Source: Hoplostethus atlanticus
Lineage: Eukaryota > Chordata > Actinopteri > Trachichthyiformes > Trachichthyidae
DNA: 64,000 bases
Assembly (NCBI GenBank): GCA_034670405.1
Contig: JAXDDX010000046.1
Span: 2,995,001-3,059,000 of the forward strand
Direction: 5' to 3'
Of the stretch, positions 1-11,351 are shown one piece after another. The translations under genes and the position numbers were made by a program. Numbering within the stretch: position 1 is the stretch's first letter; every line of letters begins with the position of its first letter. The notes under the pieces are model-generated. The model worked only from the letters and a program-made list of their open reading frames with translations, was not told the origin of the DNA and searched no databases.

Positions 1-3000
1 GATTGACAACACCCCACTTCCCTCTTTTCGTCACAGAACAGCATTTAAAATGTTTCATTGTGGCCATATTTTCAGATCAAATTGCAAAGGTCGATTGGCT
101 TGATACCGAACTCTGTCCAGTTTGTCCTATTTTCCTAAAGTACACTTGAAATTGATCCGCCAGTTGTTCAAGCTTTACTTGAATGAATTTGTAACAATAG
201 AGATGATGTCTGTGTGCTAGCTACTAGCTCAGAGCTGAGTCTCTAAGCCCCTATGGCTCCACAACTGGTGTCTGCCCAGCCTCAGCCCCAGACCAAGGTT
301 ACTCTGACAGGCTACACTGAGACGGTCTTATAACCTCATGACGAGTGTTTTTCCAAATTGACCTCGATTTATTTTTTTCTATTCTGTTATCAAGAACTGG
401 GGGTGAAACTATCTGAGAAGGCCATAAAACAAAAACAACCAACAACTATGATAACAATGATAATTGGATAAATAATCAAAAGTAGCAGGACTGGGTGACA
501 GTTATGGTGAATGTGGCGACTATTTGCTTTGCCTCGTCATTTTGCTGCACACCTGAATTTTTGTATTTTCCATCAGGCTCTTGATGCACAGCAAGCTGAG
601 TGTGGCATATGCAGTACGGCACCATGCACAGCGTGGCTCTGGCACTTACACAGACAGCCTTGGGTCCTTCAGAGAGGCAGGCTGCTGTCTGTTGGCTGCT
701 CTCAGCCCAGTAGGGACAGTTTGCACTTGGAGTCTTCCTCAGTCTCTTAGGATACAAAGGTTGTCATAAAGACGGGGGGAGGGGGGGCGGGAGAGGTAGG
801 GGATGAGGTGAGAGAGAGCCTAGGTGATGGATGCTTTGCTGAGCAATGGTTCAGTTTCGGTCCGCTCAGCTTGTTGTGTCATATGACTGGTAGGAATTGT
901 ATGGTGACAAATATGACAAGCATTGAAATACAAGGGGGGTCATCACAGATCTCACATTGGGGAATTGCAACATGGAGAATGTTGTTGATCTCTCTTGCGT
1001 CAATGTAAGTATTCTCAGGTGGAAAATACACTGCTATGCATTGCGCTTCAGTGTCTAATCTGTGTATGGTATGTCTAATCACCCTGCAAATCACTTCCCT
1101 GTCTTTGCCTTTCTTGTTCATACCAATATTTAACATAATGGTTCCCGGAAAGATAAAAGTAGGAGCAATTCCCTTGTTGTAAAGTGACTGTGACCAGCCT
1201 ATTACTCCATCTAATATTGATCCAGTGAATTGTTTGTTGGCGCAAGGGAAGGGAGCACTGGGAATTCAGTCTTATTAGTCCGACTGTAACATTTTTGAAA
1301 GTAGATGGGTTTGGAAAAGCACAGGAGGGTGTATGTTCTCTTACTGTCTTCTTCCCTTGTTCTCCCTCCCTCCAGGACCTTAGTGTCTACATTTCTGCTG
1401 CCGACTGGCCTTTGATCAAAGATCATACACCCTCAGCAGGGGAATCTAACAGGAGAGAAAGGAGGGAGAGGGCGGAGGATGAGATGGGGAGGGGGGGAGA
1501 GACCATTTCAGTTTGCAGTCACCCAACCAATTTAGGATACATTCCATAACTTCATACTGTGATTCCCACTTTGGAGTCTTGGCAGGTGCAAAGGAGAGTT
1601 TGAGACAGCAGGAGGGAAACGGTCAGCATTTTACATTGCCTGTTTCAGTCAGTCCGTCTGTCTATCCGCCCCGTCCCCCCCCCCCACCCTGTGTGAGACA
1701 GACATATAGACAGACCTTTAGCAAGGCCCCCGGTGTTTCGCTATCCAACTGCCTGTTTTCTGCTTCTGCGATTGTAACAAAGCACTTTGCGAAAGGCCAT
1801 CCAGAATTTTGTGTGCTGTTATTTTATGGTTATCACTATTGTTATTATTTTTGTTGTTCTTGTTGATGTTTTGTTTTCTCATCACGGATGATTATTTAAA
1901 TGCAAAAACAAAAAACCCAACATGACGAAAAAGAAAAAAAGAAAAACTTGAATATTTGGGATTTGGATTGCCGCCCCATCTGGACATGAACAAACACATC
2001 TCTGTCATACTACCACCTTTATACCTGTCATATGCAGCTCATTGCATATTCACACAATGGGGGGGGGGCTACACGACGGGTGTTGCCCTACTATCTCAGA
2101 TCTTGTTGGGAGAATGGTCATTTGATCTCATTTTGGGAGAGTTCCTTTCTTGTAAAGAAACCGTTATATACCTTCTTGTATATAACAGTTGCAAAGCTTT
2201 CTGAGAAGGCTAGCTGTGCTGAATGTTATACATGCAGTGTTGTATCCACTGCAGAATCTCTTTGTCTGCAATAACGCCCTGTCTGTAAAAAAAGTAAATG
2301 GTTGGATCTGGTATCCATATAGTGCATAAAGGATTATGAAAGACAGATGAAATGGCCAAATGACCATCATGCACTTTTGCAAATCAGTACAGAAAACTTT
2401 TGGCTTTGCCATATATGTCAAATCAAGACTATTGCAGTAGAGTGGAAAATAATAATAATGATCAAAATATACATACAAAAAAATCCATAGTTCAGTAAAT
2501 GGGTTAACTTGGGAGCGAAAGAGATAGGCTACTATTTATAATAGATTGATTTGTAACTGTGATTATTAAGATAATCCTTTACAGAAGTTTAAAACTTTTC
2601 TGGTGTACATTTTGAGGCGGCAGATTATGTCCTGTTTCTCAGGCCTGGACATTAAATAACCCCTTTCTCTTCACGTAAGTCTTTAGCATAGCAGTCTGTC
2701 AGTTCATATCTGTTGGAAGCTGCAGGGGGGAGTGGGAAGGGGTATAGGTGATTTTGGAGAATTTGCACTTTTTGGCGACGAAAAGAAATTGTATTGTATA
2801 TGAGACCACTAAATCCACACAGTCTAAACCATATAATTCCATTTTGTTTCAAATTTTGTTCTGTTTTTCTTTTTTAATATATCCAAAAATGTCTGGCATC
2901 TGGTTGTCTGGTTTAAAGAATATGAGATCTTTCTATTAAAAACAATGGTTGCAAAGTTTTGTGTGTATGATTTATTCTAGCTTATTTATTTTATACACCA

Positions 3001-3152
3001 TACTGCACTTCATGTTTAGGTTTCTACTGTCCAGTATTATATGTTTATCAAGAATGTATTGTAAATGACACCTAGCCAAAGTCAGTTCTCTAAAAATACC
3101 AGAAGGTGGCAGTATAATCACTGTTATGATACATTCAAGGATGAAGTAATGT

Positions 3153-3300
<148 letters not shown>

Positions 3301-3762
3301 CCCTCTTACACACACACACAAGACTGGCTTACTGTTCACTTGTCAGATGCATAAAAACAGACACAAAAGCAGCCATGTTCAACATTCAACTTGTATGTCA
3401 CCAAGATAAAGCATCATCATATACAACACACTCGTTACTCATTTTGGTCACACACAACGTATTTTAAGTTTGGAGAATACTGCAGTTCAACAATCAAATG
3501 GAGGCTAGCAGCATACTATCTGTATGACTCTTTGTCTTTGAGAATACATCATTTGAGATTAGGCCCACCTACAGAGTTTAAAATCACCGTTTCCTCCCAG
3601 AAGTGTAGTGCCAGACTGCAACCACAGGCCTGTTGTCACCCTGTCTTCCTGTTTGTCCCAGTCTGTCTCCCTTAGGCTGTCCTGCAGGGTGACAGAGGTC
3701 ATGGAACAGCTCATTAACCCCACCCCAACAGCCCACATATTGCTCCAGTCCCCAGGCCCTGC

Positions 3763-3764
<2 letters not shown>

Positions 3765-3794
<30 letters not shown>
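3765..3794. repeat. (CA)n microsatellite
   Basis: A short uninterrupted CA run in noncoding DNA. A similar run of about 28 bases occurs at 5630-5657 and a CT run at 5919-5947. Confidence 0.95.
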
Positions 3795-4964
3795 TTTAAA
3801 CTCCACTAATAGCAGTTAAGTCGAGTTAAGCCTACTGCGTGAGCAGAATGTTTGTGTGTCTTGCATGTTGTGTGTGTATGAAAAGTAGTCACCCCCCAAC
3901 TAGTCACATCTTCTTATGTCCTTGCAAACATCTTTGACAATCTGACATTTTCATTGAATCAGTTTAGCAGTATCATTAAAACAAAACTCCTTCAACCCAT
4001 TTAAAATAACACAAAGCCACATAGTACAATATGATGTATTTATTCAAAATACATTCATGAAGAACCTGTTGGCCAGATGTCTTGGGGCTCCAAGTCATTA
4101 ATTCTTATGTTGGTAAGGTATCTAAGACACAGTGGGATACGGTGTTATTTTCCATGTTCAGACATCGTTGTTGCAGTCAAAACATATTGGATAAGAGGAA
4201 CAGCAGCACTTTAGGGGCTGGGAGATGCCTGGGAGCTGTTGTCTGGTGTCTCTAGTGGCATTGTTCCCTTAGTCTGTGTGCGTGCATGTGTGCGTGCATG
4301 TGTGCGTGCATGTGTGTATGCCCGTGTCTGTTTACATGTGCTCGTCTATACGCTCATGTGTGGAGGGGTGGGTTTATATTCTTGCATGCATTGCCTTGTG
4401 CATGGACATGTGCATCTATATCGTCGTCATTAAGCTCCGCGGTGGATGAGCCCCGTTTTCCCTTCACAACGAACACTTGGAGACGGGCTTTAATGTAAAG
4501 GAAAACAGCAACACACACACTAGCCTCATTTTCCTCGGTACACACCTTCCTCCAGGGATATAAAATGCCCCCTGCCTCCACACACTGTGGGACATGAGTT
4601 TCATCCAAACTAGCTGCCGTCCTCAATAAATACACGTGAGCAATCTCTGCAGGATAGATTTCCAGTTTCTCTCAGGGTATATTTTGTTCAGATCAGGTGT
4701 TTAAACTGCTCAATATGACAATAATTAGGCTGCGCTGAAGACATGTGTTCTTTCTTATGTTGATCAGGAACATTGACCTTTAACCCGTGCACCCCTGAAG
4801 ACCCACCCCCCCCCCTCCACACCAGTCCCATATGCCCCCCACGCAACACCCCTCCCCTTTCCTCTGTCCAACTCCCATCAGGAAGGATAGAGGGGGGACG
4901 GGAGAGGCTTGGAGCCTTGCCTCTGGCCATCCCTGCTCCTCCCTGGAGAACAGAGGACTGAGGT

Positions 4965-5100
4965 GCCTTTAAACCACTGCGGCAAAAACCCAACCAAAAC
5001 CCTGCAGTCATTAATATGCAAAAATGCAAATGAGTAGGTAATTAAGAGCTGGAGCTCTCTGGAGGCTCTTTGATTGCTAATGAATTCTAATCTGCAAAGA
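4965..5100. promoter_or_regulatory. Candidate conserved noncoding element (octamer and TAAT motifs)
   Basis: An AT-rich island lies between GC-rich and purine-rich flanks. It packs ATTAATATGCA, an octamer-like ATGCAAAT (about 5022-5031), TAATTA-type cores and GCTAATGAATTC within about 130 bases. This density of POU/homeodomain cores is typical of developmental enhancers around vertebrate transcription-factor genes. Conservation has not been tested; the call rests on motif density and base composition only. Confidence 0.35.
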
Positions 5101-5621
5101 AAGGGGGGAGGGGAGGAGAAAAAAAAGAGATGAAAGAAAGAGAGAAAACAAGGAAAAAAGAGAAACCGCAACCTGAATTTGATCACATCCATAAGTTTCC
5201 CTGTGAGACGTGTTTTCACCTCGGGGCCGTCGTCCAAATCACCATTTTAAACAGTCACCGGGTGATGTGTGTACAGGCCCGGCATGTTGAGAGGAACCTC
5301 ACTGTATTTTGAGCAATCTTCAAAACACATTTAGATCAAATGAGGTATTTGTTGCATTTTCACTCCCTAAAAACAACATTAAAATAACATATTTGACATG
5401 GCACAGACATGGCTGAGTACAAGAGAGCATGACAGGCAGACAGACACTTCTGACCGGTGCCTACCGAAGCAAAGGGAGGATAAAAGGTCAGATATCTCAA
5501 CAATGTGTTCTTTGCTGCAGTAGCAGCTGTGTGGTGAAGTAAAGGAGATGTCATTTCATCACTTTTGTGAGCTATAACACATCCCCACTTCCACTTCCAC
5601 ACTAACTCATTTACTCTGTCA

Positions 5622-5659
<38 letters not shown>

Positions 5660-7324
5660 TGTTATTGTTGTTCCAGTGCTCCCACGACACCAACAATCTC
5701 TGCCTCCCTCCCCCACACAAGCTCACATCTATCTCCCTTTCACTCCTTCTCTTCCCCCTCCTGTCCAGGGCAGCCCTGACATGCCTACTTCAATTGATTT
5801 AGAGTCAATTCAGCTTCTGATCTGATTGTTATCATATGACTTTCTGCACACCTCCCCCTCAATATGAGACCACTATTATTTTCACATTCAGATAGATTTT
5901 TGACTTCAGCAGGAATACTCTCTCTCTCTCTTTCTCTCTCTCTCTCTGTATGTCTTTCACTCTCTCTCGCCTTACAACAAAAAAAAAATCAAACTCCCAG
6001 ATCATGCTTCAATCTTCCCTTGCTCTTTTTTTCAACAGCCTTTGCTCTCGTCCTCGCCCGTACAATCTGCTGGTCTGGTGGTGGGCTTCTGAAGTGTCTG
6101 GTTTTGTAAACAGGAAGCCAGTGTGCTGTTCACTGTACCTGAAGCATGTGTGGCAGAAAAGGGGCACCCATGGAACTGCACAATAATGGGATTCCAAGAT
6201 GGCAGGGAGGGGTCCCATAAAATCAGCAGAGAGAGCAGGGGCAGACGGCGCCCAGGAAAAGTCCACGTTAAAACGAGACCAGACAGAGGCCAGAAGGATT
6301 GTTGATTTAGTTTTTTTCCTTTTGTAAATAGATTGTTGATTTGCTTGCTGTGTGCCTGTCTGTGACACAGTATTGTGTGCTGTCTAGAACTGTAATGTTT
6401 GGGAGGATTAATGTCATGGTCAATCCCTCAAACTCATTTTCTTTCCCTCTGTGGAGCTCTGTGGGAATTACAGTTTTGGGATAAGGGAGAAAAAACATTG
6501 TATTTTTTTTTTTTGTTGCTGAAGATGGTCACATTTGTGAGTATGTGAACTCTGGGTTCTCCGCGTCCCTGCAGATATCAACTGTTTTGGAGAGTTGTTT
6601 GAGTTCAGGATGGTTTTGTTGTCTTCATGCATTCCAAAACAATTGCTCTCTTTTGCTTATGTTTTCCAACGAGGGTTGAAAGAGGTTAGCCTAACCTTGC
6701 GGATTGTTGCCTTGTTTAAATCACTCACTCCACTCTCCACACGTTTTGCCGTTGTCTAACATGCTGGGAGTCAGTCAGTCAGAGTTTGGGTGTTTTCTGC
6801 CAGGCGAGCTGTAATAGGGGATAGAAGCTTGACGGGAGTCAGTTTATCATGAGCACAGAGAGCACAACAGATAGATTCCCCCTGTCTCCTCCCCTTCAGC
6901 ACAGATAGACTCAGAGCATGGGCACTCAGCCAACACTATCAATCTATCCGCTCCTACCCCCAGCCTCTAACTCTTATTGGAGGACAGCTTCCAAAGGGGC
7001 AAGGAAGCATGAATCATAGCCCAACTACGTGAAGCCTTTATGCCTCTAAATACATGTGTTGTGGGTCAAAATCACTTCGTTGTTTCTCCATTAATGACAC
7101 TTTTGCGAGTAATTGTCATAACCCTGTAACAAGTTACAGCGTTTGGGAGGGGCTGAGGGTTTGAGAGAGGGATTGTTGGTCTTGGCCTAGTTTTCTTGTC
7201 TGATCAGAAACCTATGCACCTCTGCCCTTCCCCCACCCAAACCTAAGCCTCTACTATTACAGGCAATTGGCTGTGAGGGGCTCAGTATGGAAGGAGGTGA
7301 GCAGCTTGCCTCGCCACTGAGCTC

Positions 7325-7371
7325 TGTGTGTGTGTGTGTGTGTGTGTGCCCGTGTGTGTGTGTGTGTGTGT
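7325..7371. repeat. (TG)n microsatellite, interrupted
   Basis: Two TG runs (7325-7348 and about 7352-7371) are separated by CCCG. Confidence 0.95.
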
Positions 7372-7724
7372 GCGTGTATGCATATATGTATATGGGCTTA
7401 TCGAAACGTGTGATATAACCTGGTGATGTGGTTTGGCTTGCATGACTGGCTTCCTATGAACTGAGCAGGGTGACACCGAGGACTAAATGTGTACGACGTA
7501 TAAAAGAGACTGTTGGTAGCTAGCATAAAAGCCAGCCAGCAGACTGTGCTATGGTATACTGCAAGTCTTGCTGTTTGTTTGGACTCCAAGGAAACAAGAA
7601 TCAAAGGTGGCATGTGTAACACAGCCAGTATGGACGTTCCTCCACGAGGCAGGATTTATTCTCTGTAAAATTATTATTGATTGAAAAAAAATCCAGGCAG
7701 GATTAAGCAATTAGTACATATTAG

Positions 7725-7885
7725 GGCACACTTGTGTGAATTTACATGATTCTAAAGATAAATATTTCATTAATATGCACACATATATGACCGATTAGCA
7801 CCAATGTGCCAAACATATGCTAATTCTCCATGTGCATCTGTCGTTAATTACAGATATGAAGCCGGGAATGGCTTGAAGGAATCAA
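7725..7885. promoter_or_regulatory. Candidate conserved noncoding element (TAAT-rich)
   Basis: The block contains CATTAATATGCA, GCTAATTC, CGTTAATTACAG, GATTAGCACC and CAATTAG cores with no simple repeat. The pattern resembles homeodomain-bound enhancers. No gene is present. The assignment is motif-based inference and needs cross-species alignment. Confidence 0.35.
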
Positions 7886-8642
7886 TGAGGGCATATGTGG
7901 CGGGATCCCTCCCCGCCGTCAACTGTCCAATGTACTGTGAATGTGTATGTTGAGATTATGGCTGACATGTTTGTGTTTTTGTTTGTTTCTTTCTGTGTAA
8001 TGACGCCGCAGGTTTTAAGGTTACCATGTGGTACGTTACCCAAGGTCTGTGGGAATGACGAGCCATGTAGTTTTAGCATTAAAGCTGAATCTCCTTTTAT
8101 CAGTTCTCTTTTATCTTATTTGTGTTTTTCAAAACAAACAAAATATGGGGCGATAGGTCTTAAACTTTCTTATACTCCAGGCTGCATTCATTCAATTATT
8201 TTGAAATCCTCCATTGAGAATGGTGTCACCCTAATTTAGCTGTAAAAGACAATTATCGGTATGATGCTAATATTGTCCAAGAGGGGTGCCATGCTCCAAG
8301 ACACATTTGATTGCATCTCTCAGTTCCTGGGTCTTTGCTGCCAGTTTTACCACTAATTGCGGTTTAACCTTGTGTCACCGTGTGATATATTCTGTGCTCA
8401 TTTAGTTGAAGATTCTCTATTTTTTCCCCTTCTTCTTCTTCCACCCCCTCCCTCTCTTCAGCCTGGCTGCCCTTGTACATGCTCTCCATGTCAGACCCAG
8501 CTGTTACTACAAACTACTTGGAGGGCTTACAAGCCTCATTGCTAATACTGACAACAGCACTATTCTTACTCAAGGCCTAACGTCTACTGGAAAAAGAGAG
8601 TTGGAGAGATTTTTCTGCTCCTACTAGAAATTCATTTCCCCA

Positions 8643-8662
8643 AACAGATGTTTCCATCTGTT
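8643..8662. promoter_or_regulatory. Inverted pair of E-boxes
   Basis: Two 8-base arms, AACAGATG and CATCTGTT, form a perfect inverted repeat around a 4-base spacer (TTTC). Each arm holds a CAGATG/CATCTG E-box, the site class bound by bHLH dimers such as E proteins. It lies about 2 kb upstream of the inferred tcf3 promoter. Whether it is functional is unknown. Confidence 0.35.
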
Positions 8663-10559
8663 CAAATCTAATCTTGTGATTAATACATTCCTCAATGAAA
8701 TGATTCCAAATAGGTGTTAGATAAATAGCTCAAGATGCCCTTTCTTTGATAGCTGTGATTATTTTCTGACACTCCGGCTGTCTTTCCCTTTTTTTGTGTG
8801 TATGTATGTACCTGTGTGTGTACATGTCTGTGTGTGCTTGTGTGAATATGTGCATGGTGTGTTTGTAAAGGTATTTATGGCCCATATGTGTGTTTGTTCC
8901 AAGCAGTAACCCCATTACATTCCAAAGACGGTCCATGAGACTAATTAATGTTCTGTGCTGAGGCTTTTTCCTTACCCAGGGGACACCCAATGGATTATTT
9001 ACCTATATATCCTATTGACAGCCAATCCCCTCTCCCTTGGTAACCTTTGTACAAATAGACAGATTGAGGCATTAGAGCCAGGTTTGTATTAATGCTAGCC
9101 CGTAATATGGGATTTGCATTTGCTATGGCTTAGTTTTACTATGTCTTACATACAAGACATAGGCCTGTATATCCATTCTTACCACACAGTGACTCAAAGA
9201 TATTTGCTGAAGTCCAACTGATTTTTAACTTAGAAAATCAGTATTATGAGGCTGAAGGCGATGCCTCTCTGAATCTGAATGTTCCTCTTTTATTAAAAGA
9301 AATATAGGCCTAGTGTTAATATTTAATTGTTAAAAAGACATGGTGAATTTTGAGGTTGTGCGGACAGGAAACAGAGAGGGCTCATCTTACTGACACACTT
9401 GGCCTCAGGTGAAAAACAGCAGCTGTCTAACACCTACATACAGTGAGGAATAGACTAGTTATTGTGTCTTTTCATGTGAGCTAAATCCCAGAGGGATATT
9501 GTATGGGTATTGAATAAAGGGAGGGACCACTTTTTATTTTTTCTCCAGTAAAGTCAGGGCAATCTAAAGTTTTACCATAGCTCACCATTGTCCTGACTGA
9601 ACTGCAGCAAATCTATATTTATCCTGTAAGCTTATGAAAGCAGCATGTTAATGTTACTGATTACTGATGGTCATCCAGTATGCCTTCGGTGATTTAACTA
9701 TTTTCTCTGCACTATTTCTCTCGCTCTCCCTCGCTCTGTCACCTCCTCCTCACCCCTCCCCCCACATCCATGCTCTCTGTTATGATCCCCTACTCTGTGA
9801 TCCTATACTCTTTCGTTTCCCTCCTCTCCACTCTGCTCTGGAACAGGCACAGTTACTAAGGCTGCCCCTTGGTCTTATGTTTATCGGATCATTCAAATAA
9901 ACTCAACGGGAACCAGCGGCTGAGTGAAATTATTGTCACGTGATTTTAGCTATCGATCCAACAGCCAGGAGTTGTGGAAGGTTAAAATGTGATTCTCTGT
10001 AGGAAGGATTTATTTTATTTATGTTATACCTTTTTGCCAAATTAGCTGTAATGAAACAGCTTATAGTTAGCTGAGACTAGCAGTACATCAAATTGCAGGA
10101 TTTATTTACAGCAATGTATATTTAGCTAGAGGATATCTTAATTTGGAAAACTGAGAGGTGCTCCCAAGTGCAACCTGGACTCTACGACAATGTAATGAAT
10201 TGAATTTTGAAGTGCTATTTTTATAGCCAAGTTATAACACAGGAGTTGATGGGTTACCCTTCCTAACAACCCACTACATCAATCAACCGATATAGCATAA
10301 TGTGTAAATAAAACATATTAATGTACTACATGTCAAGCAGCCCCTACTGTCATTTTAAAATAACATATTTTATATTAATTCTAGCACCTGTGGCATAACA
10401 GGCTCGCGTTTTCATATGATCAAAATCTTCACACAAGGCCCTACCATAACAGTGTAATGACATAACAATAATTTTAACAAATTGAAACCATAATTCAGTT
10501 TACAGTTGTAATAAAAACCTTTTAGAACCTTGTGTTGGGAATACGCTTAAAAAAACGAA

Positions 10560-11351
10560 GGGAGGACACACCAACCAAAGTAATAAAATGATGTCAGCGG
10601 GCATATTGAAGCCCCCCTCAGCCAGCCTCCCTGTGCACACAGGGAAAGTGAGCGTCAAGAAGAGGGTGGGTCCAAATTGTATTTGCAGACGTTCATTGGC
10701 TTGTTTGTCTGTCAGTCAAAAATACACGATTTTCCATTGGCTAAACTCCTTCGCATTTATCGTTCCATCTCGTCAAGCTGCTGTGTAATCGCAGCTAACT
10801 TTCTTACGATAGCCTTCCGCTGGACAACATAGTGCTCAAGCGCTACTACACTTTGATGATTGTAGTCCGAGTAGAGAACGCCGAGCTTCAACATTAGACC
10901 ATAACATCGCGTTGATTCTTGGAAGTTATTGAAGCTTTATTTTGATTTCTCTGTGAAAATAGGTTGTCTCTCAAAGACGTTTGAAATTGGACACCGCTGG
11001 CGTTGAGGCCCTCACTTTATGCGGAGGGATACGTTGTTGCGTCTGACAATGTGGACGGAGGTGGTGAAGATGTCTACGAGAAGAATGAAATCATCTCAAT
11101 TGTAACAACAAAAAAGGAAGACGCGAGATTAGTTACTATAATAGATTTGTTTGCACACAGACTTTGTTACGTTGTATAAAACACGTGGGCGCTGTATGAA
11201 AACCAGGCTTACCAGGACAAAAGGAAGACATCTGCTGTGATCCAATGCTTCATGCACTGAGGTCGAAATTCTCTTGAAGTTTTATGTTTTTCCCCTTGCG
11301 AGTCTCCGCTTTTCTTTTTACTGTTGGATATCAGACATTTGACGAGGAGAG
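10560..11351 (+). promoter_or_regulatory. tcf3: Inferred tcf3 promoter and noncoding first exon
   Basis: The region is unique sequence with CpGs, and has two inverted CCAAT boxes (ATTGG at 10695-10699 and 10736-10740). A good splice donor follows GAGGAGAG at 11351 (intron begins GTAAAA at 11352). The next acceptor that leads into coding sequence is at 14300-14301, joining a 22-nt leader (14302-14323) to the start codon, so exon 1 is untranslated. The transcription start cannot be placed precisely; somewhere around 10.75-10.9 kb is likely. Mammalian TCF3 also begins with an untranslated exon. Confidence 0.6.
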
